Positions 22,661 to 34,469 of a stretch of DNA of 64,000 bases are shown one piece after another. Source of the stretch: Alviniconcha marisindica (taxonomy: Eukaryota > Mollusca > Gastropoda > Provannidae); the NCBI GenBank assembly GCA_018857735.1, contig JABMCL010003179.1, positions 152,001 to 216,000 of the forward strand, read 5' to 3'. A program made the translations under genes and the position numbers. Each line of letters opens with the position of its first letter. The stretch's first letter is position 1. The notes beneath the pieces were generated by a model, which had not been told where the DNA came from, searched no databases, and saw only the letters and a program-made list of their open reading frames with translations.

Positions 22661-22969
22661 AAAAGCAAGCACGGGACAGCAAGAAAAAAACGGAACTTGT
22701 GAATAGAGGCAGACAGTTGGCAAGGGTTCAGGGAAAAACAGACAAAGTTGGACTTTGAGCAGCGCACGCGTGACGCCACGCCCAAACGGACAGGTCAGAT
22801 ACCGGGGATTCCCCTGGTAGCACGAGCATGAACGGAAAACACGCCAGGCTGACCGACACGGGTGAGGCGGGTGACACCATGCAGAGCCCCATGTCACAGC
22901 CCAGCTGAGTGACACCGACGCGTGAACTCCGCTGTGTGTGTGTCCGGACTTTCGCTTCTGTCCACGGAT

Positions 22970-25900
22970 TTTCCCAAAATGGCTTGCGATTCTACTTTGG
23001 GTTGTTTTCTGTTAACGTTCGGGGGCTCCGATCAAAACTGAAACGAAAGTCTATGTTTACATATTTCAGAGAGAGAAAATATGACATTATTTTTTTGCAG
23101 GAAACATAATAACTAAAGATGAGGGTTTAAAAAGAGTGGGGTGGGAAACTATCTATAATGAGTACTCCCACAGCTCTGGTCAATGATTTTGTTCAGAAAT
23201 GGTGTTACTATAAATGGGGTCAACATCGTATATAATTCTAGAAGAATTCTTATTACTAAGTTTGAAATGGTGAGTAACCAGATGCAGTGGTAAAGTGTAT
23301 GCTCCTGCTGGGTCACAAAAAAAAAAAAATTTTTTTGACGAACTTGCCTGTGCTATTAAAATATTAACGTGGATTATATTTTAGTCTGTGGAGACTTTAA
23401 CTGTGTCTTAAAACATGATTTAGACGTTATCTCTGGTGAAAAACATGTTGGGGGTGTTGAAATTTAACGATTTGCTTATGACTGTGACTTGCATGATACA
23501 TGGAGATTATTTCACCCAGAAGGCAAAGAATATACATGGTGTAAAAGAAATCTATTTGTTGCTAGAAGACTAGGTTATATACTGACAAACTCAATGTTTT
23601 TGACAAAACCATTGAATGTAATATTCATTCTGTCCCTCTACAGATCACAGAGGATGTTCTGTTTTAGTCAAGTTTGTAGAGATTGAAAGAGGCCCAGGCT
23701 ACTGAAAATTTAATAATTCTCCTCTGAAAGATTCCATATTTGTTAATCAAATGAACACCGTAATTGATAACCACACCGCTGGCTTAGAAGCAAATCAATC
23801 AGTGGAGTGGGAACTTCTAAAGGTGAAAATTAAAGACTTTACACGAAACTATAGTAAACAGAAATCAATTCACAACAGAAATACACTGGAGAATTGTATG
23901 GTAAACTGAATGACATTGACTCAGCCCTTGCCGCAAACCCAGAATGTGTCGCTACCCAAAACCAGCGTGACCAGGTCAAAATAAAATAGAACTGCTCGAG
24001 CAAAGAAACCCCGTGCAGCACGGTGGTTCTCGGGTCAAGTGGGTAGAGGAAGGGGGAAAAAAAAAACAAAAAATATTTTTTGAACTTAGAAAAATCTAGG
24101 GCTAATTCAAAGATAATGGAAAGGGTGACGGACGACAAGGGCGGAATTTACGAAGCAGGTAGACATTATGAATGTTCAAAGAGACTTTTTTTTTTTTTTA
24201 AATTTTTTTTTTTAAAAAAAAAAAATAGACAAGGGAAAGGGGTGGAAGAAAAAAAAATTTTTTGGGAAACACAACAACACCAACAATCTCAACAGCACAG
24301 AAAGATAAATGTGAAGGGGGGGTGGTCGAAATGAACTTTTATATGCATTAAAACAAAGGAAAAACGGCTCAGCGCCGGGTGTGATGGGATTACAGTCGAG
24401 TTTTTGAAAATGTTCTGGGCACGCATTAGTAAACTTTTGACCTTGTCGTTTAATTCTGCGTTTGAAAATGGGAATTTATCTTCATCACAAAGAAAAGCTG
24501 TTATTACTCTGATACACAAAGGAAAAGACTTAGCAAGGAAACCCAAAGAACTGGCGACCCATATCACTAACAACAGTGATTATAAACTGTTAGCAAAATG
24601 CTTAGTTCTCCGTTTAGGAGACGCCATAAATGATGTCAGCGGTGATCAAGTTGGCTATATAAAGGGGCGCAGAGGTCGATGCTACTGAGACTGATCGATG
24701 ATGTTACTGATCAACTGAATGTACGGCAGAAAGTTGCTTACGATTGATTATTGTCAAGCTTTTGACAGAATATCAAAGGATTTTATGATACATACGTTAA
24801 AAAAATTGGATTTGGACCTAAATTTTTTGAAATGGGTTAGTGTTCTTATGGCGGACGCCAAAAGCTGTGTTGCCTGCTGCGGTTGGTTATCCGAATATTT
24901 TGCCGTAGGGCTGGAATCGTCAGGGCTGCCCTTTTTCACCACTAGCCTTTGTTCTTGCGGTAGAACTGCTTGCAATAAAAATACGACATGTGAGAACATA
25001 AAAGGATTAAATTTTTGGAAAGCAAGAAAGGCCTCTTGGAAAGTATCATAAAAATTGCACTTATGCAGACGATTTAACGTTGTTTTTTTAAAAAATGAGC
25101 AGGGTATGCAACAGGCACTTTAAATTTTTGGTGGTTTTTCCCCATTCTCAGGCCCGGAAATAAATCGGATGAAATCAGAGGCAATTGGTGTTAGTAAACA
25201 AAACTGCATGACACCCTTTTTTTTATTTTTATGGGGAGAGACTCAAAATTCTTTGGGGGTATTTTGCCTGTGACAAATGTGCTTCTCAAGTTGGGGGAAA
25301 AGAACTGGACAAGGGGGGAAAAATTAAAAAATAATTAATGCATGGGAAAAAAAAAAACCCGAGCATTGCTGGGAAAGTCTGATTATAAAAACATTTTTTA
25401 AATTTTCAGTTTTTATAATATATCATGCAAGCATTGTTTGTCCCAGTCCTGTTCTCACTCAGGTAAACAAAATATTATTTAGAGTTTTATGGCGTAAGCA
25501 AGACTGTAATCGCAAGGCCTTTGAGAAAGTGAAGAGAACTGTTGTTTGTGGTGCTTTGGAAAATGGTGGACTCAACATGATTGATTTAAAACAGATGCAA
25601 GCAGCTTCTTGCTGCAGTGGGTTGGACGGCTGTTCCAAGCGCAGGCGCTCGATAAGTGGAGTCATGTTCAAAAAAAATTTTTTCTCCCTTTGGAGACAAA
25701 TACTTGTGTTTCTTTTGAATCTGAAAAGTCGTGCTTTTAAAGGATTTAAAATGATTACCTCTCACTTTTGGAACGCTGTGTTAAAAACGTGGCTAGACTT
25801 GAACTATCACGACCCTTCTATGCCTGTGCCAATTTTTTTATGGAACAACAGCACATTAAGTATCAAGGAAATGTACTCATGTTTACGGATTGGATAATTG

Positions 25901-26588
25901 GGAAAAAATTGTATGTAAAAGACATTAAGGGACCTAGTGGATTCATAACATTTCAGGGCATATGTAACAAAATGGGAACTCTAGGAATTTTGAATTAATG
26001 CTGAAGCGGGTTTTTTGACCAAACATTGTTGTTGAGCCCTCATTTCGAGGATTTTTTTAAACAGAAAAATAAAACAGCGAAAGACTTTAGAAAGGCCTAT
26101 TTTTTTTGCACGACTCTGTTCCGTGTGCAAAAGGCTTCTGGAGCAGGAAGTTTGGATTAGCGTCGGAAATAGACGAACACATATGGTCAGTACAATCAGT
26201 AGTAACGACGGCAACAAGGCTACGGGTTCTACAGTGGAAAATTCTGCATAATATTTATCCCACAAACATATTACTGTGCAAGATGAAAGTGAAAGATGAT
26301 CAGATGTGCTCATATTGTAATGATGTAGTAGATTACATTGAACACTTCTTTTTCGACTGTCCGACGATTAAGAAATTTTGGAATTACATTGAACAATATA
26401 TTCTAATTACTTTTGACATTCAGACCCATTTATTGTTGTTCGGAATAAAACAGCATAACTACGGGAAGGTCAAAACTAAACGAATAAATCATGTTATATT
26501 AATAGCGAAAATGTGTATAAGTACAACTAACGCCTTCCTTCCATTGTCCATGATATTTGAAAATCAGCTCAGGTTCCGAAATGTTTAA
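22970..26588 (+). pseudogene. L1/Tx1-type LINE ORF2 (endonuclease + reverse transcriptase), decayed
   Basis: APE-type endonuclease: VNVRGLRSKLKRKSM and YDIIFLQET (about 23010-23106), VCGDFNCVLK (about 23380), TDHRGCSVLVKF (about 23645) and GPGY*KFNNS, where the usual Trp is a stop. Reverse transcriptase: GITVEFLKMFW (24385), AVITLIHKG (24500), SDYKLLAKCL (24575), GDQVGYIKGR (24640), DYCQAFDRISKDFM with the first catalytic Asp (24745), and YADD at 25062-25073. C-terminal part: QWKILHNIYPTNILLCKMK and DDQMCSYCNDVVDYIEHFFF, a CX2C...H...C finger, ending with a stop at 26586. Many stops, frameshifts and inflated homopolymers break it. Function when intact: nicking target DNA and copying the element RNA into it. 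Confidence 0.85.
24185..24265. repeat. poly-T / poly-A run inside the LINE
   Basis: Alternating long T and A runs with an AAATTT core, then A9T6 at about 24250-24265. Similar inflated homopolymers occur throughout 23310-25690 (for example A13T7 near 23318). Confidence 0.8.
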
Positions 26589-27038
26589 TAATTATTGTGA
26601 AAAGCTTAAAAACGAAAATTGTGCCCAAGGGGAAGAGGCATAGTGCGGGATGTACATGTGAGGAAAAAAATCATACAAAGACGTGTGAATGCGTGAGTGA
26701 GAGGAATACTGTAACGATGGATGAATGTTTCTGAATAAACGCCCCACAATGATGTGCTTGGCAAAAACAACCACAACAACAAAAACTAACTTCTTTGACT
26801 CGTTTTGGTTTTTTGATTGAAATTAAGTAATTTTGTAAATTGGCATCCTGCAATGCGATCTATGTTGTGAGGAAAAATATGAACAAGAATTGACTGCCGA
26901 CGTTCTGAAAACAGAAAAAAACACATCAACTGCAAATACGTAAAAGGAGCAGACTGACTATGAGAAGCACATTAGCTTCAGATCGTGTTGTTTTATTTTG
27001 AATTTAGTTATTTATACATTGCTCGCGTGCTCTAAACA
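26589..27038. other. no gene recognised; probable LINE 3' UTR
   Basis: Follows directly on ORF2. No polyadenylate tail was identified with confidence and no other repeat partner was seen. Confidence 0.35.
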
Positions 27039-27044
27039 AGCAAG

Positions 27045-27212
<168 letters not shown>

Positions 27213-27410
27213 CACGCACACGTCGTGGCGGCCGACTAGCTAGTGAATGTGTAGTAACCGGAATGTTAAAGAATAAAATTCTAGATGGAGTGGCGGCCCT
27301 TAGATGTTTGAAACAGGGCCGGTCACTGCACCGCACAGACCGGAAGTTTCGCTTGCCTGTGTTTGACTGTAGCCCGCTCGCGCGGCCACTCCGTTTAGGC
27401 TGGCAGCGAG

Positions 27411-27650
27411 CTGGCAGTCCCTGTAGTATACTGTCTCTGATCATACATATGGGCCAAGCTGGCAGTCCCTGTAGTATACTGTCTCTGATCATACATATGG
27501 GCCAAGCTGGCAGTCCCTGTAGTATACTGTCTCTGATCATACATATGGGCCAAGCTGGCAGTCCCTGTAGTATACTGTCTCTGATCATACATATGGGCCA
27601 AGCTGGCAGTCCCTGTAGTATACTGTCTCTGATCATACATATGGGCCAAG
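27411..27650. repeat. 48-bp minisatellite, five identical copies
   Basis: The unit begins CTGGCAGTCCCTGTAGTATA and ends CATATGGGCCAAG. Five complete units without visible differences fill exactly 240 bp. The period is a multiple of three and both strands are open (for example AGSPCSILSLIIHMGQ repeated), but no start, splice or homology supports a gene. Confidence 0.95.
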
Positions 27651-28638
27651 CTGCAGGCGCGGCTCACAAGCAACAACGCTTCAGAGATGCAACTGATCCA
27701 TGGTGTCCTTCCCCATCGCTGCAGCAGCAGCAGTAGGACCGGCCATACGGAGTGTCTTAGCATGTCTCATGTAGTTGGTTTGCAAGAAAGTATCAATGAT
27801 TATTGACAACAGTATTTTACGTTTACAATAAATTCTGCAGTAGCATTCAGTTTCGAATCGCCCCCCCCCCCCCCCCCCCCCCCTTTACACATAAGTGGTT
27901 TGTTGTGAACAGTAATTCAGCTTAGATGAGTCCTTATCGTCAAGAAACTGTTCCAACAAGACCAGAATGTACTTGCATGACCCCACCGTGACAAGTGTGA
28001 GCCGTTCCATGGAGCGGTTCAGTCGGTTCTCATTATTTTAATGTTACAAAGGCCTGCCCCACCCGTCACCACCCACACGCACCACTCTTTTATGCCGAAC
28101 TTTACAGAAGTCTCCTGCTTTCTGCCCCCCCTTCCCGACCGTGTCTCACTGTAGGCATTGAAGCGTGCTTTCAGAAGTCAGGAGCATTCAGTGAAGTGTG
28201 TCTGTTGAGCCTGTTAAGCTGGCCGAAGCCAAAGGGCGTGCCACTGGTTGTTGGCCACGGAACACAACTCTTCAAGTTATTCCTGACTTTCTGCCCCGTT
28301 GGGGTGTGTCACAACACAGTGACAGCAGCAACAGCATTACAGTGTCAGTATGTGCTGTATAGTTATGTGGGGACTATCTTCAGCCGTAGCCGGTAAGCTC
28401 CTTGGCATCTACCCGCCAAAAATGGGGATAAATCATCCGGACGGCGTATGGTTCCCTAGGTAATAAGAATATTTCTATAAGATTAAATAAAACGGTTACA
28501 AATGCAATCCTCTCACTATAAGGATAAGGAATGCATTTGTCAATGTACTATAGCATAATATACAAAGTGACTCTCAGAGTGTTTAGCTGGGGAATGCTAC
28601 AACATTCCTTACTTTGGGCATGAGCGACCGCGCTCGCA
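27651..28638. other. no gene recognised; (CAG)n and poly-C
   Basis: Short (CAG)n at 27721-27734 and about 23 C at 27860-27882. The rest shows no recognisable family. Confidence 0.35.
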
Positions 28639-28657
28639 AACACACACACACACACAC

Positions 28658-28701
<44 letters not shown>

Positions 28702-28708
28702 CACAACA

Positions 28709-28777
<69 letters not shown>
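28639..28777. repeat. (CA)n microsatellite
   Basis: (CA)n interrupted by TAACACAACACTA near 28699. Confidence 0.95.
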
Positions 28778-28779
<2 letters not shown>

Positions 28780-29239
28780 TCCGTCGATGCTGACTGGCCA
28801 TGGAGACAATGGGCCAGTGCAGAAAGCTATATGTTTGTGACGTACGGCTGGACTGAGTGGCAGGCGTCACAGTGCCGGGCCTCTGGAAGCCGACCTAGCC
28901 TACCTCACTCGGTGACCGCACACATCAGTTGCTTTTTCTCAGTCTTGTCCTCTTATTTATGGTCGAGCGTTTCTAAAAGTGTGTTACAACTGTAAACGTT
29001 GACGGCGCTGTTTCTTGTTCTTTGAGGTCAGTTGTTTACATGTTTTAGAGTGTTCTCAGTGTTTGTTCCTTTACCCGGCTTTTGTTTTAATATGTTAATG
29101 TGTCCGATTCGTTGTTTGTTAGATGTTTGCATTTTGTTCTTTCTTTGCTTTGTTGAGCGGCGTTATTGTTTGTTTGTTTTTGTCCTAGTGTTTTCGCTTA
29201 AGTGTTATATCACGTTTTCTTTTTGTCAGTTCGCACTTG

Positions 29240-29645
29240 ACCCACCATCTAATAACGCATGGGACAATGACCGACCGTCTAACTAGTGTATGGGCGGTTT
29301 AGTGGCCATCTAACTATGCTATGGCCAACTGAGTGACCGTCTGACTATGCTATGGTCAACTGAGTGACCGTCTAACTATGCTATGGCCAACAGAGTGACC
29401 GTCTAAGACTATACTATGGGCGACTGACTGACCATCTAACTGCTATGGCCAACAGAGTGACCATCAGACTATGCTATGGCTGACCATCTAACTGTGCTAT
29501 TTTCAAAGGATTGACATCTAACTATACTATGGGAAATTGATTGACCATGTAACTATGCTATGGGAGAATGAATGACCATTTAACTATGCTATGGGAGACT
29601 GACTGACATCTGTCTATGCTATTGGCGACCGACTGACATCTGTCC
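29240..29645. repeat. degenerate minisatellite, unit about 31-40 bp
   Basis: Repeated motif CTAACTATGCTATGG followed by CCAACTGAGTGACCGT-like sequence, with marked divergence and length differences between units. About 10-11 units. Confidence 0.8.
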
Positions 29646-30690
29646 GTTGGTGCTGGGTCTTAGTGCGGCCGTGGGGCGCAATAGTCTCCTTTCCCGTGTG
29701 AAACCACTGGCCAAAGGATGGTGTCAATTAGCACTGGTCAGTGGCCGAGCTGCGCCCAACCAGCCCGGGCATGGAAGAGCTGCCTTTCCCTTTCTGTTAC
29801 TAATTCTTCTTTCAGTTATTCCAAATTCTGGGCCATCGATACCGTATTTTTGAAGGTATAAAAGACTCTCCACCACTCGCCATCACGGAAATTTTAAGGA
29901 CGTGTAACCTCTCAGTAGTCGCTTTGCCAAGTCTCCAAGTCCAAGTTTCATTCGTGCAGCCAGTGTTTTAATCAACTTAATCCACTTTCAACAGGTTGGT
30001 TTGACTATCTTTTACCTTCCAAGTTCCTGACTGATGTTTTATTGTTGTTTGATTGTTGTAGTTTTTTGGTTTGATCTTGCCGTAAGATCTGGTGTCGCTG
30101 ATGTTTTATTATTTTTCACATTTGCTTAAATGATTAGGTACAGGGTTAGCCGGCACGAGTTGTTTCAGTATTATATGGGTTATATAAAAAAAAAAATCAT
30201 TTCATCATTGATGTGTTGAAGCTTAAACTGCGTTTCGCTACAGATGTTCATATCGGAGAGGTCAGGTTCGTTATCCGAGCCTGGCTCCATTTTTTAAATT
30301 CTGATCTAAACCTCCTAATGGAGTCTCGGCTTTATTTTACTGTTTAGAAAAGGCCTGTTCCGCGTAGCCGTGATTAACAAGTTCAGCTTTTCTATTTTAA
30401 TATTATGTGAAAAGGCCATATGTTCGTAGTTTAGTCTTTCCGCGTATCCCGCATGGACGGTTTTGTGCTGACTTCAGTAACTGTTGTTTACGTTAATTCT
30501 CAGGGAATGAGACAACCAGATAAAATTTACCTAGCTATATTGGCTTTTCGAACCTTTGTGCCTTCAAACCCCATCTTTTGTCTGTTTATGACATGCTTGT
30601 GACTTACGGTTTTGATTCAGTAATATTTTTCATTCTCCACTTGAATTTGTGTTGAAAGAGAGTAGCGAGAGAAAGAACGATTCTGTGAGT
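29646..30690. other. no gene recognised; TATA-like motif and possible first exon
   Basis: GTATAAAAGACTC at 29856 is TATA-like, and about 145 bp downstream CAACAG/GTTGGTTT could be a splice donor. No coding sequence supports this, so it is only a possible promoter. The rest is AT-rich and unrecognised. Confidence 0.2.
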
Positions 30691-30699
30691 GAGTGAGTA

Positions 30700-30721
30700 T
30701 GTGTGTGTGGATGTGTGTGTA

Positions 30722-30797
<76 letters not shown>

Positions 30798-30902
30798 GTG
30801 TGTGTGTGTGTGTGTGTGTGTTGTGTGTGTGTGTGTGTTGTGTGTGTGTGTTGTGTGTGTGTTGTGTGTGTGTGTGTGTGGTGTTGTGTGTGTGTGTGTG
30901 TG

Positions 30903-30953
<51 letters not shown>

Positions 30954-30970
30954 GTGTGTGGGGTGTGTGT
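30700..30970. repeat. long interrupted (GT)n microsatellite
   Basis: About 270 bp of (GT)n with recurrent GTTGTG interruptions. The spacing of the interruptions suggests internal duplication. Confidence 0.95.
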
Positions 30971-31375
30971 CATTTGATGTATGAGTGCCACGTGAGTAAT
31001 TGGCTGTTTTAACTACTGCTAGGCTGTAGTTGTGTGGCTAGATCGTCGAGAATTTGATCTGTTACGCACTAGAGACGTTAGTGTAGGGGTACAAATCCAG
31101 TGCTTCATCCCAATACTCAAAACTGACTTAGGACGTATGTCCTATCGCAAAGGAAATAAACAGGACATTTTAGAAAGCCATAGGACATGATCATGATGAC
31201 AGGAAAACGTAAACGGTTGAATACGCAACAAACAAAAAACTTGTTCTTCTTTTCATCTGGGCTTTGCACTTAAATAAAATGTGTCTCACATTATCATGGT
31301 GTGGAGTCCTACAAGCTTACAAAGCACACAGTTCAGCTCAAGCCTGAATCAGTGATTCACCATGGTTTTGCCCAC

Positions 31376-31417
<42 letters not shown>

Positions 31418-32211
31418 GTGTGTGTGTGTGTTGTGTGTGTGTGTGTGTGTGTGTTTAAAATGTTGCATTGTTGCAATTTAAAATGACTATACTTACTAAT
31501 TAAAACTTGATGTTAGGTTGGCAAAAATATTTGAACTTATGCAGTGTACGTCATATAATGCTAATCCTTTAAGCCATTCTCATCCAAATCACAGATTCAA
31601 CAAATTTAGAGGCGGAAGGGCGCATCATCAGACATCATTTTAAACTGATTCAAATGGACTTGGAAAAACACCAGTCCTGAAAATCCAAGCCCAGGCTAAA
31701 CTTCTCGTGTGCTTGGAGCAGGTCAAACGAACATGATCTGCAGTAAATGTTTTGTGACTGAAGTTTAAATGGTGACGTTTTTGGACACCACCACTAACTC
31801 TTGTTTAACGAGCTCATTGCCGCATTGTGCGCTCTCTTTTGCCGCGCTTCGCAGTTTGGATGTCACCGCCGGATGTGCCTTTGGCGTCTCGTGTAGGAGC
31901 GTTCTAAGGGAGAGAGAAAAATCCACGAGAAAAGGTTTGGTCTGCTGGGTTTTATCTCAATCTATTTTTTAACTCATGGTAATGTTTCGGTAAAATTAGC
32001 CTTCAGATGAAGAAATAATGCAACACACAAATCATGACTAAAATAATAAAACGTCATACAACAACAAAAATCAAATAAATTAAATAAAACCGTGTGTTTT
32101 TTCTCGCCAGATCTGTGAAGTTCCGTTTAAATTAAACACACACTACGTTCCTTGTCGAAACTGACAAACATGTGTTGCCCCGCAGAGAAACTATCGCCTA
32201 ATGGTGTCGCC
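30971..32211. other. no gene recognised; (GT)n at 31377-31454
   Basis: Apart from the (GT)n tract nothing was recognised. Frames here have no domain-like pattern. Confidence 0.35.
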
Positions 32212-32609
32212 CACACTCCGAGCATCGCTTTCCGTCACCTTCCTCCAAACTCTGCCAGATTTAGTTACGCCACTGAAGGGCACTCTTTATCTCTGCAGCT
32301 GTCCAGCGACGCCGTCAGCGCTCTCCGAAAGGTTCGGGTACTAATATGACTGTGGAAGCAACCTAGCGCCCAAGGACGCACGTAAACATGAGACGCATCC
32401 ACCCCGGGTAAAAAGAGTTCCATCTCGATTCAAACGATTTTGATTTTATTTGAGCAGGCGTAAGCAACATGGTCAGTTATAAAACAAACGTCTGATATAA
32501 TCTGAGTTGTTTGTACAAACTTACTACTGTCTGAACACCAACAAAAAACTGCTCGTTAGCTGACAGTTTTCTGGACCCTATGGCGTAACTAAATACGGCA
32601 GTGGTTGAA
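32212..32609 (+). mobile_element. non-autonomous repeat N, copy 1 (MITE-like)
   Basis: About 400 bp shared with 44363-44873 in opposite orientation. Near the ends lie CTGCCAGATTTAGTTACGCC (32252) and its inverted counterpart GGCGTAACTAAATACGGCAG (32582-32601), with the similarity extending outward through CCTTCC. Shared interior includes CTCTTTATCTC, TCCGAAAGGTTCGGGTACTA and CTGCTCGTTAGCTGACAGTT. There is no transposase. A frame HTPSIAFRHLPPNSARFSYA is open in both copies, probably only because they are young. Confidence 0.7.
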
Positions 32610-32620
32610 GGAAGGATGAT

Positions 32621-32790
32621 GATGATGATGAAGTGATGCTTTATGTCCTCAGATGTCAGTTGACATATTAGGGACAAGTTGTGACCAATGCCGAAGCACG
32701 GTGCAATAAATCTTTACGTCCACGGAAACCAGAACGCTGGTTAGGACGGACAGTCCAGGACGTCCACCTCGACTCTCACACAGCTCCTGA
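32621..32790 (-). repeat. interspersed repeat C, copy 1
   Basis: A (GAT)n start, then CCTCAGATGTCAGTTGACAT, TTGTGACCAATGCCGAAGCA, TAAATCTTTACGTCCACGGA and GACGTCCACCTCGACTCTCA. It is the reverse complement of 55567-55735. The core TGGTTTCCGTGGACGTAAAG resembles the conserved part of the 110-bp retroposon family described at 44888. Confidence 0.75.
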
Positions 32791-33848
32791 ACCATGTGAG
32801 AAGGAAGGATGTCGTAAACCAGTGCTTGGAGTTTGGGTGTCGCCTACACGGGCATCGCGGGGTAATGGCCGGGAGAGAGAGCCCACCGGCCTCCACAGTC
32901 GCTGTTGCAGACTGTCCGATCGGCCAGTCATTATACTCTTCTTATGAAAACAAAGAGTCTTGTATTGTGCTCGCTCTTGGACAGAACTCCCCAGATTAAG
33001 CCAGTCATACTTTCCCCAGCAGCAATTAACTTCGTTTCATGTCTTTCTTTTCTTTCGGCGTCATCATTATTTGCCGGAAAAGCAAACACTACTTGTCAGA
33101 TAGGCGTAACATGCAGGGGAAGTAACACTCGTATTTCCAAAGTCAACGTTTAAAGCAATATTTGTGCTGAAGACCACCGAACCTATAGGTCCCTGTTGCA
33201 TTTATTTCTATGATTTTTGTTGTTGTTGTTTTTTAATTTATTTTTTTAAGGAATGGCACAAAAAGTTTTCGGATGTCATACCGGTTACAGAAAAATGTCA
33301 TTTTGAAGACATCATTTTTATCAGTCCGATGCTCATATCAATCCCTGCGCATCCACAGCATGTATTTGGATCCGCACTTATTGTCAACAGAGCTACAAGC
33401 TCTGAGAATGAGAATGAACAGAACCATACAAAATTATCATAGCCGTATTGTCTTTTTCGATTTCAGTTTAGACTGACAAGACTTCAGTGAATGGAGAGAA
33501 AAAAATAGACAGAGGGAGGCTGTTCCAGACAGTGGTGTCTTGATTTGAAGGGGTTCTAAATAGCGTTTGGCATAACGAAGCTCAGGACGAGAACGGTAAT
33601 ATTGTCAACAGTTCTGGCAAATATTCTGGCCGGGTGTGCGCCATTCAGTAACAACAGAGAAACACACGGTGAAAAGTTTATGATCTGTCTATTAGGAGAT
33701 AGGAAGCCATCATGATTGCAGTGAACGAAGGAGAGGTGAAAGACGCGCATGCTTTGAAGATTTGCCGCCATTCCGAAGCTTCTAAAGGGCCGCCGGAATC
33801 TCTCTCTCTCTCTCTTCATTTATTCCATATGTGTACCGGTGTGCCGTA
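32791..33848. other. no gene recognised; (CT)n at 33801-33815
   Basis: Several short frames without known domains. No repeat partner was identified. Confidence 0.35.
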
Positions 33849-34064
33849 GCTTAGAAAATGTGCACATGTATAATTAAATCTAGAACAGTCCCGGTGTTTG
33901 GAGCTTAGAAAATGTGCACATGTATAATTAAATCTAGAATAGTCCCGGTGTTTGGAGCTTAGAAAATGTGCACATGTATAATTAAATCTAGAATAATCCC
34001 GGTGTTTGGAGCTTAGAAAATGTGCACATGTATAATTAAATCTAGAATAGTCCCGGTGTTTGGA
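33849..34064. repeat. 54-bp minisatellite, four copies
   Basis: The unit begins GCTTAGAAAATGTGCACATG and ends CCCGGTGTTTGGA. Copies differ at only a few bases (AGAACAG/AGAATAG/AGAATAA). The period is a multiple of three. Confidence 0.95.
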
Positions 34065-34469
34065 GGAGCGTACTGGATCAGTGCAAAAAAAAAAAAAAAA
34101 CTTCAAACAAAAGCATACATGCTTATCTAATACCCTCGTAAATAAAGATTTTTTATTTTATCTTATCTCTCTCTAATAATAATAATAATAAAAGTATTTA
34201 TAATGCGCAAAATCTTGTTCCTAGAGACTATTCTAAACATGGACCTATATTTTTTGGACTGCCAGCTGCGCGCTATGCGCAAGAAACAATATCTTCCGCG
34301 CACTAGCGATCTTTACAGATGGGCCACATCCGGTGTGTCCGTTTGGAATGGCGGACTGACTGAATCATCTGCACTGAGCGTTCATTAGCTATTTACAACG
34401 TGTTCTTGATTAAGCAGAAGAAATGTAAAAAAATCAAAAAATCATCGATGGCCACTGCTGCATCGTCGG

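Noticed and set aside
22015..22785. 256-codon minus-strand frame
   Set aside because: Antisense to the LINE ORF1, which has recognisable zinc knuckles on the plus strand.
29854..30000. Promoter and first exon of an unknown gene
   Set aside because: A TATA-like motif and a possible donor are not enough without any coding exon downstream; kept only as a note.
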